In this document: in pieces, positions 41,475 to 50,067 of the stretch
Position numbering within the stretch: position 1 is the first letter of the stretch
How the letters are laid out: each line of letters begins with the position of its first letter
NCBI GenBank assembly: GCA_947447945.1
Contig: CANFLR010000003.1
Coordinates: 30,822 to 94,821, forward strand
Direction of reading: 5' to 3'
Source: Burkholderiaceae bacterium
Lineage (GTDB): Bacteria > Pseudomonadota > Gammaproteobacteria > Burkholderiales > Burkholderiaceae
DNA: 64,000 bases
Translations under genes and position numbers: made by a program
Notes under the pieces: generated by a model
The model's input: the letters and a program-made list of their open reading frames with translations, nothing else
Told to the model about the DNA's origin: nothing
Databases searched by the model: none

Positions 41475-42568
41475 GCTTTTAATCCCAGTAATCTGGCGGC
41501 GTTACCACCCAGAATTCCTACGCGCTGTGCGTTGGTCAGTCCAGGCGTGCTCATGACATGCTCAACTGGAAACTCTTCCCAAGGAATGGGATGGTCTGTT
41601 CCAATCATGACCTGGCTTGCCCCAACCTGAGCAACTAAATGCCTCAAGGCTTCAGGTGTAAATACCAAAGAGTCAAAGTAAAGTTGATTTAAATACTCTG
41701 TTGGCTGTTTCTTGAGCACAATATCTGGGTTGCAATTTTGTGGCGATACAAAGCAGCTGTGGTCCATTCTTGGCGCATATGAACCCAAATATCCGCCACC
41801 GTGCGCAGCCAACACTTTTAATTGTGGGTACTTATCCAGCACGCCCTCATAAATTAAATGCTGCAAAGCGATTGTCGTATCCAGAGGATTGCCGATCACG
41901 TTAGACATCCACCCGTTACCCTTGAAGCGCTCGGCCAAGGGCGGGGTGCTTTGTGGATGAATAAAAAGAGTTACATTCAACTCCTGAGCTTTAGCCAGCA
42001 CCGGATGAAATTTAGGGTTAGAAAAATCTTGGCCTAAAACGCTTCCGCCAATAGCCGCCCCACGTAAACCTAATTTTTTGACCGCATGGTCAAGCTGCTC
42101 AACTGCCAAATCTGGGAATTGCATGCTTAATGCAGCAAATGCAGCAAATTTATCTGGGCGCTGGGCACAAAGTTCGGCGAGATGCTCATTATTAAGGCGG
42201 CAAATTTCTGCTGCACTATCTCGATCCTTCTTATACCAAAAAGGATTAATACTAAGGACCTGCATATCAATTCCCTGCTGATCCATAGCCTTAATACGTT
42301 CTGCAATCTTAATAAAGTGCTCAGGCCCGCCTTTCGTGGGCGGGTATACAGCCTTGGCCTCGTCGCCCATTAAATCAACCGCATCTTGGAAGTAGCAATG
42401 CGAATGAACATCAATGGTCTTCACCCTCTTACCATTGATAAATACCGGGGTAATTCGCTTAGGGCCATTACTCTGGGTTTCGGCTGCATGCAATAAGCCG
42501 CAACCACAGAATGTGAGACCGCCTAAGGTTTTAGCAGAGGTTTTTAAAAAAGATCGACGACTGTTCAT
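41471..42568 (-). CDS. Tat-exported amidohydrolase (ACMSD-like family)
   Basis: 365 residues from ATG 42568 (GGGAG 8 nt upstream). A twin-arginine signal, SRRSFLKTSAKTLGG, precedes a hydrophobic stretch and a Cys. The amidohydrolase-2 barrel has IDVHSHCYF (HxH metal site), LFIHPQSTPP, LAAHGGGYLGSY and MIGTDHPIPWEE with the last metal Asp. Relatives are aminocarboxymuconate-semialdehyde-type decarboxylases and hydrolases; substrate is not known. Same strand as the BKACE gene 15 nt upstream. Its stop overlaps the convergent kinase gene by 4 nt. Confidence 0.87.
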   Translation of the reverse strand: MNSRRSFLKTSAKTLGGLTFCGCGLLHAAETQSNGPKRITPVFINGKRVKTIDVHSHCYFQDAVDLMGDEAKAVYPPTKGGPEHFIKIAERIKAMDQQGIDMQVLSINPFWYKKDRDSAAEICRLNNEHLAELCAQRPDKFAAFAALSMQFPDLAVEQLDHAVKKLGLRGAAIGGSVLGQDFSNPKFHPVLAKAQELNVTLFIHPQSTPPLAERFKGNGWMSNVIGNPLDTTIALQHLIYEGVLDKYPQLKVLAAHGGGYLGSYAPRMDHSCFVSPQNCNPDIVLKKQPTEYLNQLYFDSLVFTPEALRHLVAQVGASQVMIGTDHPIPWEEFPVEHVMSTPGLTNAQRVGILGGNAARLLGLKA

Positions 42569-42583
42569 ATGCAAATCTCCCTG

Positions 42584-43462
42584 TTAGGATTTTTTTAAGC
42601 CAAGCATTTCACGAGCTTCATTTGAAGTAGCTAATTCACCACCCAAATCATTAACAATACGCTTGGCTCTAGTGACCAGTTGCGCATTTGATTCGCACAG
42701 CACACCTTTTTCAAGGTAAATGTTGTCTTCCATGCCAACCCGTACATGCCCACCATACAACCAAGACTGAGCTACGACAGGGAATTCAAAGCGGCTAATA
42801 CCAAATGCAGCCCACTTAGCACCATGCGGCAACTGGTCACGCATATACAACAGTGTTGCTGGATCAGTATTCAAGCCATATTTAACACCCATCACGAATG
42901 TATAGAGGCCTGGGCCCTCTAAAGTGCCGTCCTTAATCAAATCTTTTGCTAAATTCAAATCACCTGTATCAAAAATTTCAAGTTCAGGCATCGATCCAGC
43001 ATCTCTAATCACCTTGGCCATTTTGCGAACTGTACCTGGTGTATTCATCACCACATCAGCACCAGAGTTCATGGTATTGAGGTCCAAAGAACAAATATCA
43101 GGTTTTAATTGAGCAATATGCTCTACACGCTTCAATGGATGGGTTAAGGTGCTACCAGGACCACAAACGCGAGGATCTTCTTCCGTTGGAACAAACCGAC
43201 CGCCAGGTCCAGTTGTCAGGTTAATAATCAATTCCTTATTTTGCGCTTTGATTAAGGCCATGACTTCTGCATAATGGTCTGTCTCCATTGAAGGCTTGCC
43301 CGTATCAGGGTAGCGTACATGGATATGCACTACAGCAGCACCAGCTTCAGCGGCACCAAGGCAAGAATCCGCAATTTGTTTTGGTGTGATGGGAAGATAG
43401 GGAGTCATCTCTGGTTTTGTTAAATTACCAGTAACGGCGCAGGTTAAGATTGTCTTGCTCAT
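42584..43462 (-). CDS. BKACE (DUF849, beta-keto acid cleavage) family enzyme
   Basis: 292-residue TIM-barrel enzyme of the 3-keto-5-aminohexanoate cleavage family, which condenses a beta-keto acid with acetyl-CoA. Seen: ILTCAVTGN, AGAAVVHIHVRYPDTGKPS (metal His-x-His), NLTTGPGG, LDLNTMNSG, PELEIFDTGDL and VRVGMEDNIYL. The start ATG 43462 has AAGGA 7 nt upstream. Divergent from the TetR gene, and followed by the amidohydrolase, which suggests successive steps of one catabolic route. Confidence 0.9.
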   Translation of the reverse strand: MSKTILTCAVTGNLTKPEMTPYLPITPKQIADSCLGAAEAGAAVVHIHVRYPDTGKPSMETDHYAEVMALIKAQNKELIINLTTGPGGRFVPTEEDPRVCGPGSTLTHPLKRVEHIAQLKPDICSLDLNTMNSGADVVMNTPGTVRKMAKVIRDAGSMPELEIFDTGDLNLAKDLIKDGTLEGPGLYTFVMGVKYGLNTDPATLLYMRDQLPHGAKWAAFGISRFEFPVVAQSWLYGGHVRVGMEDNIYLEKGVLCESNAQLVTRAKRIVNDLGGELATSNEAREMLGLKKS

Positions 43463-43497
43463 TGCTTTTCCTTTTAAGTTATTTTGATTGGTTTTTA

Positions 43498-44157
43498 ATG
43501 CTTACTAAAACTGTTTCGATTCCAGACAACAAAACAGCGACTCGCTTGCTCAATGTTGCAGAAACTTTGTTTTCTGAATACGGCTACGCCATGACAACGG
43601 TGCGCGATATCTCGGCTAAGTCCAAAGTAAATCAGGCACTCATTAACTATCACTTCAAAAGTAAGCGCGGCTTGTTTAATGCAGTTTTTGAGCGTCGTGC
43701 ATCCATCTTGCTTCAAGAGCGTGTGGACCTGTTGAATGCTGCAAAACTCAGGGCGAAAAATAAACCTATTCCCCTGAAAGAATTGATTTATGCCTTCGTA
43801 TACCCGCCCCTGAGAATGGCCAGCGAGGACAAAGGTGGCCAGAGTTTTGTCAAGTTGCAGGCTAGACTTCATAATGAACCCAAAGAAATTGAACATGCAT
43901 TAAGGGCAAAGCTATATGACAAAGTCAGCCTCTTATTTGTAGATGAGCTAAAACGCACACTTCCAAAACTAAGTGAATCTTCCATTTGCTGGCGACTAAT
44001 CTTTGTCATGGGCCTTTATCTTTATGTCGCCTCTAACACTGGACGCCTCGAAGTGATTTCTAAGGGTCTGGCTAAAGGCGGAAATTTAAAACAAGCGCTT
44101 CCTGAGATTCTGAATTTCTGTGAGCAAGGCTTTTTATCTGCACCTAGTCAGCCTTAG
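43498..44157 (+). CDS. TetR-family transcriptional regulator
   Basis: 219 residues from ATG 43498; an upstream in-frame start at 43450 would run into the divergent BKACE gene. The helix-turn-helix is at about 20-60: ATRLLNVAETLFSEYGYAMTTVRDISAKSKVNQALINYHFKSKRGLF. The rest is an all-helical ligand/dimer domain. It sits in the middle of the catabolic cluster, divergent from BKACE (35 bp gap) and convergent with the Bug receptor gene. It is the obvious candidate regulator of both arms. Confidence 0.9.
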   Translation: MLTKTVSIPDNKTATRLLNVAETLFSEYGYAMTTVRDISAKSKVNQALINYHFKSKRGLFNAVFERRASILLQERVDLLNAAKLRAKNKPIPLKELIYAFVYPPLRMASEDKGGQSFVKLQARLHNEPKEIEHALRAKLYDKVSLLFVDELKRTLPKLSESSICWRLIFVMGLYLYVASNTGRLEVISKGLAKGGNLKQALPEILNFCEQGFLSAPSQP

Positions 44158-45103
44158 CACCCGTATCCTTAACAATTTGAGCCCACCTCTTTACCTCTTC
44201 GGTAATGTAATCGCTCGCATGCTTGCTTGAACCACCCACAATTAATAATCCGGCCTGATCAAACTTATCCTTCATCTCTGGATTCGTGAGCACCTGATTG
44301 ATTGCTTGATTCATTTTTTGCACAACCGCTGCGGGGGTTTTAATTGGAGCAAATACTGTAGTCCAGGTGTAATCTTTAATTTGTGGATAGCCCAACTCAA
44401 CTAATGTTGGAATATCCGGTAGGCTGGCTAAGCGCTTTTCACTTGAAACAGCCAAGATGCGCACCTTACCCTGCTTTGCAAACTGATAAACTCCTGCAAC
44501 CGCTGTACAGCCAACTGGAGTCTCGCCACTCAATACTGCAAATGAAGCTGGGCCAGCACCCTTGTATGGAATGCTAGTAACGTTTGCCTTCCAAATAATC
44601 TTAAATAAATTTTCACAAGTTAACTGGGGGGTAGTGCCATTGCCAGGGCTTGAATACGAAAGATTATCTTTGCTAGCAAGCACTTTTAATTCTGCCAGCG
44701 ATTTCACAGGAATATTCTCGTTAACCGAGATCACATTTGCCTGCGTTGTTGCTACTACTACAGGAATAAAGTTTTTCTCGGGAGTGTATCCAGCGGCTGC
44801 ACCATACAAGGTCGGATTTACCGCAAAAGCCGAAGAGCTCACCAAAAATGTATACCCGTCAGGTGCAGCGTTAGCAACGTATTGGGCGCCGATATTTCCT
44901 CCGGCTCCCACCTTGTTTTCAACGATCACTGATTGCTTCAAAATATCGCTGAGCTGCGTCGACAAAATACGCGCCGTAATATCGACTGGCCCACCCGGTG
45001 GAAATGCAACAATCAACCGAATGGGCTTATCTGGATAATCTGCAGCAACTGCCAGCCCTGCAAGCGATAGTAATGCTACTGCTGTCGCTTTTAATAGCGA
45101 CAT
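44144..45103 (-). CDS. Bug-family (TctC-like) periplasmic solute-binding protein
   Basis: 319 residues from ATG 45103, with AGGAG 11 nt upstream; an upstream start at 45142 would lengthen the signal n-region oddly. Signal peptide MSLLKATAVALLSLAGLAVA, then the Bug hallmark YPDKPIRLIVAFPPGGPVDITARIL, VENKVGAGGNIGAQYVA, PDGYTFL and VPYKGAGPA. Bug proteins bind small carboxylates or aromatic compounds for TTT transporters, but no tctAB is nearby. Overlaps the TetR 3' end by 14 nt. Confidence 0.93.
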   Translation of the reverse strand: MSLLKATAVALLSLAGLAVAADYPDKPIRLIVAFPPGGPVDITARILSTQLSDILKQSVIVENKVGAGGNIGAQYVANAAPDGYTFLVSSSAFAVNPTLYGAAAGYTPEKNFIPVVVATTQANVISVNENIPVKSLAELKVLASKDNLSYSSPGNGTTPQLTCENLFKIIWKANVTSIPYKGAGPASFAVLSGETPVGCTAVAGVYQFAKQGKVRILAVSSEKRLASLPDIPTLVELGYPQIKDYTWTTVFAPIKTPAAVVQKMNQAINQVLTNPEMKDKFDQAGLLIVGGSSKHASDYITEEVKRWAQIVKDTGAKAD

Positions 45104-45175
45104 TTTTATGTTGTCTCCTCTACCGCTTTTAAACCACTTCATTTTGTCTCCCCCACTTTTTATGGGATATATATT

Positions 45176-46141
45176 TTATTTAATTGCCAATGGATTAGTT
45201 GGTGAGCCTACAGCGCCAGTAATTGGAATTGCAGGAGCTACAAACATGAATTCGTAAACACCATCAGCAGCACAGTCATCAGCTAGATCTTTTACGAAGA
45301 AAATCTCGCCCATTGTCATGCCCATAATTGGGATGGTGATCCAATGCCATGGTTGGTTGATTCCAGCCTCAGATTCATTAGGGCGCACTTCGCAACCCCA
45401 AGTGTCGCTAGCTAATGCAGCCAATTCAGTACGCTGAACCCACTCTAAAGTTTCAAACGCAAACCCTGGAGCATCGCCGCCTGGATAGCCATCCCAGCTG
45501 CCTGCTTTGAGCTTCTCTTCCATTTGGCCAGTACGCACAATGATGTAATCACCACGCTTGATTTCAATGCCTTGTTTCTTTGCGGTATCGTCCAAATCCT
45601 TGCAAGTAATGCCATAACCCTCTGGGAGAGTCTCAAGTCCTTTGGCTCTTGCAACGTCGAGCAAAATCCCACGTCCAACCATCTTGGATTTAGTCTTCTC
45701 AATACCGCACTTGGCGGCACCAGCTGAAGATACTTCGCGGCAGTCGTAGCCGTTATACATGTAGTTTTCATAAAACACATGCCCCAATCCATCCCACTGT
45801 GTGCCGCACTGTAGAGGCATAGTCACCATGTCATCTGCAGCTCTAATACCGCGCTTGTCTAGAACGCCAGAATACGCATCTGTACCAGTACGAATCATGG
45901 TATGGACAGGATTAATACGGCCCATTGCGGGGTATTTTGTTTTTGCGCCCTGTGGACCGCTGCTATCAAAATTCAAGGCCAATGAAATCACTTTGCCTTT
46001 TTTGACCAATTGCGCTGCATTAATGATGTCTTCTGGTTGAGTGTAGTTAAGAGTGCCAATCTCATCATCGGCGCCCCATTTGCCCCAGTTTTTATATTTT
46101 TCGGCTGCTGCACTCAAGTCTGCGCGGGTAATTTTTTTCAT
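45176..46141 (-). CDS. Cyclase-family hydrolase (kynurenine formamidase/isatin hydrolase-like)
   Basis: 321 residues of the PF04199 cyclase type: GADDEIGTLNYTQPEDI, GTQWDGLGHVFYEN at the metal-site position, GRGILLDVAR, GDYIIVRTGQMEEK and IPIMGMTMGE-like IPIMGMTMGEIFFVKDLA. Family members hydrolyse amides of cyclic or aromatic compounds; substrate is unknown. The canonical HxGTHxD is altered here (CGTQWDGLGH), though related groups vary at that place. It precedes the Bug gene by 72 nt and has a palindromic operator-like sequence upstream. Confidence 0.85.
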   Translation of the reverse strand: MKKITRADLSAAAEKYKNWGKWGADDEIGTLNYTQPEDIINAAQLVKKGKVISLALNFDSSGPQGAKTKYPAMGRINPVHTMIRTGTDAYSGVLDKRGIRAADDMVTMPLQCGTQWDGLGHVFYENYMYNGYDCREVSSAGAAKCGIEKTKSKMVGRGILLDVARAKGLETLPEGYGITCKDLDDTAKKQGIEIKRGDYIIVRTGQMEEKLKAGSWDGYPGGDAPGFAFETLEWVQRTELAALASDTWGCEVRPNESEAGINQPWHWITIPIMGMTMGEIFFVKDLADDCAADGVYEFMFVAPAIPITGAVGSPTNPLAIK

Positions 46142-46191
46142 AATCTGCTCAATTTTTGTTAGTTTGAAGAATACTTGTTTTTGGACAAGCT

Positions 46192-46209
46192 TTTAAACAA
46201 GTGTTTAAA
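46192..46209. promoter_or_regulatory. Palindromic candidate operator upstream of the cyclase gene
   Basis: TTTAAAC-AAGT-GTTTAAA, perfect 7-bp arms and a 4-bp spacer, lies 50 bp upstream of the cyclase ATG. Immediately beside it are a near-tandem 12-nt repeat (ACAAGCTTTTAA then ACAAGTGTTTAA) and a distant half-site ACTTGTTT (46173-46180) that mirrors AAACAAGT (46195-46202). The size and symmetry fit a TetR dimer. The TetR at 43498 is the natural candidate; that assignment is inference. Confidence 0.55.
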
Positions 46210-46367
46210 TTATCAGTTAAAAAATCTTCTGTCAAGAATTCATTTTTTGTGCAAAGCAATAGAACACCGTCTAGTAAACGAGGTGAGCGCTCACTGCTAA
46301 TAGACCCTTCAGTCCGCATAGACCCGATCTCCCCATTCTCAGTTTGCCACTAGCCGATAATAGGGGG

Positions 46368-47102
46368 ATGGAAAAAGTGCGTGTTTCAAAATTACTCTCA
46401 GAGCTTGGGCTGTGTTCGCGTCGTGAAGCAGATGCCTATATTGAGCAAGGCCTGGTCACGGTTGATGGGGAGGTGGTCAATGAACTCGGTGTTCGCGCCT
46501 TCCGCCACCAAAAGATTGAACTTCAATCTGCCGCTAAAGTACAACAAGCGTCTCGCATTACCGTCATTCTCAATAAGCCAGTCGGGTTTATCTCTCATTT
46601 CGATGATGAAAAAGAGTATCAGCCAGCCGCATCTTTAATTACCCCCGAAAACTACTTTTCCAGCCCTCTGGATCGCGGTCGCAGCCCTCGTTTCAATACG
46701 CGTGGACTTGCCCCTGCCGGACGCCTGGACATAGACTCCACCGGCATGCTTGTTTTAACTCAAGATGGGCGTATCGCCAAACTCCTGATTGGCGAAAATA
46801 GCCCTATCGAAAAAGAGTATTTAGTTCGGGTTGAGGGTGCGCTCTCCTTTGCAGACCTAGATAGACTAAAGCATGGTCTTGAGCTCGATGGTGTTGCCCT
46901 CAAGCCAGCGCAAGTGAGCTGGCAGAATGAAGAGCAACTGCGTTTTGTTTTGCGCGAAGGGCGCAAGCGTCAAATTCGTCGCATGTGCGAGATGGTGGGC
47001 CTCAAAGTTTTAGGCCTCAAGCGCGTTCGAATGGGTCGCATCTCACTTGGCCCGCTCCCCCCGGGCCAATGGAGATTTATCCGATCTGAAGAGCAATTCT
47101 GA
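46368..47102 (+). CDS. RsuA/RluB/E/F-family rRNA pseudouridine synthase
   Basis: S4 domain at the start (RVSKLLSELGLCSRREADAYIEQG), then the catalytic domain with APAGRLDIDSTGMLVLTQDG, whose GRLD Asp is the nucleophile, and ReRKRQIRRM-like EGRKRQIRRMCEM near the C-terminus. The start is not settled. ATG 46368 has GGGGG directly in front, too close for a ribosome site; GTG 46377 would have better spacing; TTG 46344 is a third option. Which uridine is modified cannot be told from the sequence. Confidence 0.88.
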   Translation: MEKVRVSKLLSELGLCSRREADAYIEQGLVTVDGEVVNELGVRAFRHQKIELQSAAKVQQASRITVILNKPVGFISHFDDEKEYQPAASLITPENYFSSPLDRGRSPRFNTRGLAPAGRLDIDSTGMLVLTQDGRIAKLLIGENSPIEKEYLVRVEGALSFADLDRLKHGLELDGVALKPAQVSWQNEEQLRFVLREGRKRQIRRMCEMVGLKVLGLKRVRMGRISLGPLPPGQWRFIRSEEQF

Positions 47103-47124
47103 ACACCTGGCGCACGCTTATAAT
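47097..47124 (+). promoter_or_regulatory. Candidate promoter of prfC
   Basis: A perfect TATAAT at 47119-47124 lies just after the pseudouridine synthase stop. The -35 region at 16 bp spacing is TTCTGA (47097-47102), a weak match. The transcript would start near 47131, leaving a leader of about 25 nt before the proposed AUC start. The -10 match is seen; activity is inferred. Confidence 0.55.
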
Positions 47125-47156
47125 TTCGTGCATACAACAATAAGCGCAAACATACC

Positions 47157-48785
47157 ATCGATACTCATTCCCCCAGCACACCAGGCGCAGAAGTACTTCG
47201 TCGACGCAGCTTTGCCATCATTTCTCACCCAGATGCAGGCAAGACAACCCTTACCGAAAAATTACTACTATATGCTGGGGCCATTCAAATTGCGGGAAGC
47301 GTCAAGGCTCGTAAAGCCAGTCGTCATGCAACTTCTGACTGGATGGAAATTGAAAAGCAACGTGGTATTTCTGTAGCAAGCTCAGTAATGCAGATGGAAT
47401 ATCGGAACTGCATCATTAATCTACTCGATACACCAGGTCACCAGGACTTTTCTGAAGACACCTATCGCGTTTTAACCGCCGTTGATTCTGCATTAATGGT
47501 AATCGATGCAGCGAATGGCGTGGAATCTCAAACACTGCGCTTGCTTGAAGTATGCCGCGCTCGCAATACGCCGATCGTTACCTTCATCAATAAGATGGAT
47601 CGTGAAGTAAAGCCGCCCATGGAGTTGATGGATGAAATTGAATCTGCGCTGGGAATTGAGGTTGTGCCATTTACTTGGCCTGTTGGCATGGGCAAATCCT
47701 TTGCAGGTGTGATTGATATTGCAAACATGCAGATGCGCATGTTTAAGGCTGGTGAAGATCGCGTCACCGAAGACTCGCACGCCATTGTAGATGTGAATGA
47801 CCCTTCGCTTACAGCGCGTCTTGGGTCAGATCTTGAAACAGCCCTAACAGAAGTCGACCTCATCAAAAATGCAATGCCTTCATTTGATCGGGAAGCATTT
47901 TTAGCGGGGCGTCAATCACCTGTTTTCTTTGGATCTGCAATTAATAACTTTGGCGTACGAGAGATTCTCAACACCTTAGTTGAATTAGCGCCATCACCCG
48001 GCTCACGTAAGGCACTTCAAAGAGAAGTGAGTCCTGCCGAAAATAAATTCTCGGCAGTTGTTTTTAAGATTCAGGCAAACATGGATCCCGCACATCGCGA
48101 TCGAGTAGCCTTCTTGCGCATTTGTTCTGGACATTTTCAACGTGGCATGAAACTCAAGATCTGTCGTAATGGTAAAGAAGTGCGCACTAATAATGCGCTT
48201 TCATTCTTGTCTCAACGACGCGATATTTTAGATGAGGCCTTTCCTGGCGACATCATTGGCCTACCAAACCACGGCCTCCTGAGATTAGGTGACACCCTAA
48301 GCGAGGGTGAGCAATTGCAATTCACCGGCCTCCCCTTCTTTGCGCCTGAAATATTTCGCATGGTTGAATCAGCTGATCCCCTACGCACCAAACAACTTCG
48401 CACCGGTCTCATGCAATTAGGCGAAGAAGGCGCGATTCAGGTATTTCGGCCAATGACAGGCGGAACAATGCTACTAGGCGCATTCGGACAATTGCAGTTC
48501 GAAGTAGTCAGCCATCGCTTACAAACAGAATATGGAGCTGAGGTGCGCTTGTTACCTGCGCGCTACAACTTAGCTCGCTGGGTAAGCTCTGATGATCCTG
48601 TGGCGCTGAAGAAATTTACGCAAGAGAATATTCACCGCATGGCAGAGGATGTGGTCGGCGCCTCTGTATTCTTGGCTTCACACAAATCTGAATTAGAGGT
48701 TGCTCAGCAGCGTTGGGAGTCGATTCAGTTTCATGCGCTCAGAGAGCATGCAGGGCTGATCTACCAAGCTGATTTAGCGGGCTAA
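47157..48785 (+). CDS. prfC: Peptide chain release factor 3 (apparent AUC start)
   Basis: GTPase that ejects RF1/RF2 from the ribosome after termination. The frame encodes the whole protein: FAIISHPDAGKTTLTEKLL (G1 P-loop), DWMEIEKQRGISVASS (G2), LLDTPGHQDFSEDTYR (G3), FINKMDREV (G4), and the RF3 domains with NMDPAHRDRVAFLR and VFRPMTGG. No ATG, GTG, TTG or CTG exists in frame between TAA at 47121 and ATG 47343. Starting at 47343 would remove the P-loop. The only reasonable start is ATC at 47157, giving 542 residues beginning DTHSPSTPGAEV after the initiator, close to the usual 529-540. The ribosome site is weak. Confidence 0.9.
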   Translation: MDTHSPSTPGAEVLRRRSFAIISHPDAGKTTLTEKLLLYAGAIQIAGSVKARKASRHATSDWMEIEKQRGISVASSVMQMEYRNCIINLLDTPGHQDFSEDTYRVLTAVDSALMVIDAANGVESQTLRLLEVCRARNTPIVTFINKMDREVKPPMELMDEIESALGIEVVPFTWPVGMGKSFAGVIDIANMQMRMFKAGEDRVTEDSHAIVDVNDPSLTARLGSDLETALTEVDLIKNAMPSFDREAFLAGRQSPVFFGSAINNFGVREILNTLVELAPSPGSRKALQREVSPAENKFSAVVFKIQANMDPAHRDRVAFLRICSGHFQRGMKLKICRNGKEVRTNNALSFLSQRRDILDEAFPGDIIGLPNHGLLRLGDTLSEGEQLQFTGLPFFAPEIFRMVESADPLRTKQLRTGLMQLGEEGAIQVFRPMTGGTMLLGAFGQLQFEVVSHRLQTEYGAEVRLLPARYNLARWVSSDDPVALKKFTQENIHRMAEDVVGASVFLASHKSELEVAQQRWESIQFHALREHAGLIYQADLAG

Positions 48786-49004
48786 CTTGCAATCAAATAC
48801 GGCAACAAATTGCGTATCGCTATTTCTGAAAGATGCGACTTTTCCATATTGCGCACAATAGGCGCCTGCACTTTTAGTTAGCTCGGCAATAGATTCGCCA
48901 TTACTATTGAGAAAAGTGACATGGTTGGCATCTGATGCATCGGTATACACCGCTGAACACGCCATTAATGCGCTACAGAACCCAATGGCTAAATACTTTT
49001 TCAT
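48774..49004 (-). CDS. Small putative lipoprotein
   Basis: 76 residues with a signal peptide and lipobox LMAC (Cys16), so probably a lipid-anchored protein. The mature part is about 60 residues with two further cysteines (in GAYCAQYG and FDCKLAR) that may form a disulfide. AGAAG precedes the ATG. Function is unknown. The 3' end overlaps the convergent prfC by 12 nt. Confidence 0.75.
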   Translation of the reverse strand: MKKYLAIGFCSALMACSAVYTDASDANHVTFLNSNGESIAELTKSAGAYCAQYGKVASFRNSDTQFVAVFDCKLAR

Positions 49005-49133
49005 ACTTCTAACATAACATAGCTAGCAAGCTTTTAAACTGTTATTCTGAAATCTGATCACTATTCTGCGCCCTAGATAGGGAGATTTGTGGGGAGACCC
49101 CAGATCTATCATCCAATACTCTAGGAAATCAAT

Positions 49134-49325
49134 ATGGCTGTCGGCCAAAACCAAAGAAATAGAAAAAATGACTCAATGCTTACCAAAACTGGAAAAGCGC
49201 GATTGGGACCCCTCAATGTTGCCCAACTAACCAAGCTACTTGAAGCCAGCACCAAGCCGAAAGAAAAGGACAAAATTCAGCGCGCACTCAATAAGCAAAT
49301 CAAACCAACGCTTGCAGCAGCATAA
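49134..49325 (+). CDS. Small basic protein of unknown function
   Basis: 63 residues, Lys/Arg/Gln-rich and without membrane segments or cysteines; the body reads like a helical, nucleic-acid-friendly protein (TKTGKARLGPLNVAQLTKLLEAS, KDKIQRALNKQIK). AGGAAA lies 6 nt before the ATG. No family is recognised. It stands alone between the lipoprotein and phosphatase genes. Short length lowers certainty, but codon use and the ribosome site favour a real gene. Confidence 0.7.
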   Translation: MAVGQNQRNRKNDSMLTKTGKARLGPLNVAQLTKLLEASTKPKEKDKIQRALNKQIKPTLAAA

Positions 49326-49422
49326 CCAAGGGGCCTGATTGTGTCATAACAAGGGCAGCAATACAGGCCCGTCTCAGTCTCACCCGCATTATCTAGCCTC
49401 ATCCATGCCGTATCATTTCTAG

Positions 49423-50067
49423 ATGAAATTAACTCGCTTCTGCTTAGTGCGCCACGGTGAAACAGACTGGAATCTAGCACGACGCCTACAAGGCCATACC
49501 GACATTGCACTTAATGGACATGGCCTTTCCCAAGCAGCCCAGTTGGCAAAAGCGCTTAAACAATCTCAATTGCAATTTGATGTTCTTTATACAAGTGACC
49601 TGCAGCGCGCAGCCCATACCGCCCAGGCCATAATTGAAAGCTTTCAGATCCCCGCCATTATCAGCAGCGATTTGCGTGAACGGCACCTGGGAGGCCTGCA
49701 AGGACTGACAATTGAAGAAGCCCCAATGATTCAGCCCGAACTCTGGCGTGCCCATTTAGCCCGTGAACTAGATCATGAGTTATTGGGCGGAGAAAGTATT
49801 TCTCAATTTGCAAATCGCATCGAAAAGGCGCTCGAAAAACTTCGAGCGGAACATTCTGGAAAAACTATTTTGCTAGTGAGTCATGGCGGAGTGCTCGATA
49901 TGATGTACCGAATCGTTACCAATCAAGCATTAGATGCAGAGCGCGTTGCATCCGTTCCAAACGCCTCATTGAATTGGATTTTCCATGATGGAGTTCGCTG
50001 GCAACTAGATCGCTGGGCAGATACCAGCCATTTAGATCGACTAGCTTTGGATAACCTGGACCTCTGA
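49423..50067 (+). CDS. Histidine phosphatase family protein
   Basis: Phosphoglycerate-mutase-like phosphatase of 214 residues. The phospho-His is in LVRHGETDWN (residues 7-16). ERHLGGLQG, LLGGESISQFANR and VSHGGVLDMM with the second catalytic His follow. Could be an alpha-ribazole or sugar phosphatase (GpmB/CobC-like); the substrate is not readable. Its TGA overlaps the next start by one base (TGATG). Confidence 0.88.
   Translation: MKLTRFCLVRHGETDWNLARRLQGHTDIALNGHGLSQAAQLAKALKQSQLQFDVLYTSDLQRAAHTAQAIIESFQIPAIISSDLRERHLGGLQGLTIEEAPMIQPELWRAHLARELDHELLGGESISQFANRIEKALEKLRAEHSGKTILLVSHGGVLDMMYRIVTNQALDAERVASVPNASLNWIFHDGVRWQLDRWADTSHLDRLALDNLDL

Noticed and set aside
43463..43497. Search for the cyclase-type palindrome between the BKACE and TetR genes
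   Set aside because: No copy of TTTAAAC-N4-GTTTAAA or ACTTGTTT was found there, so autoregulation of the TetR gene by the same site is not supported.
47047..47376. Frame overlapping the start of prfC that could be read as a separate 109-aa protein
   Set aside because: It is an out-of-frame reading over the conserved RF3 P-loop region and has no recognisable family pattern.
49331..49368. GGGCCTG...CAGGCCC repeat after the small basic ORF as a terminator
   Set aside because: The loop is too long (about 24 nt) and no T-run follows, so intrinsic termination is not supported.
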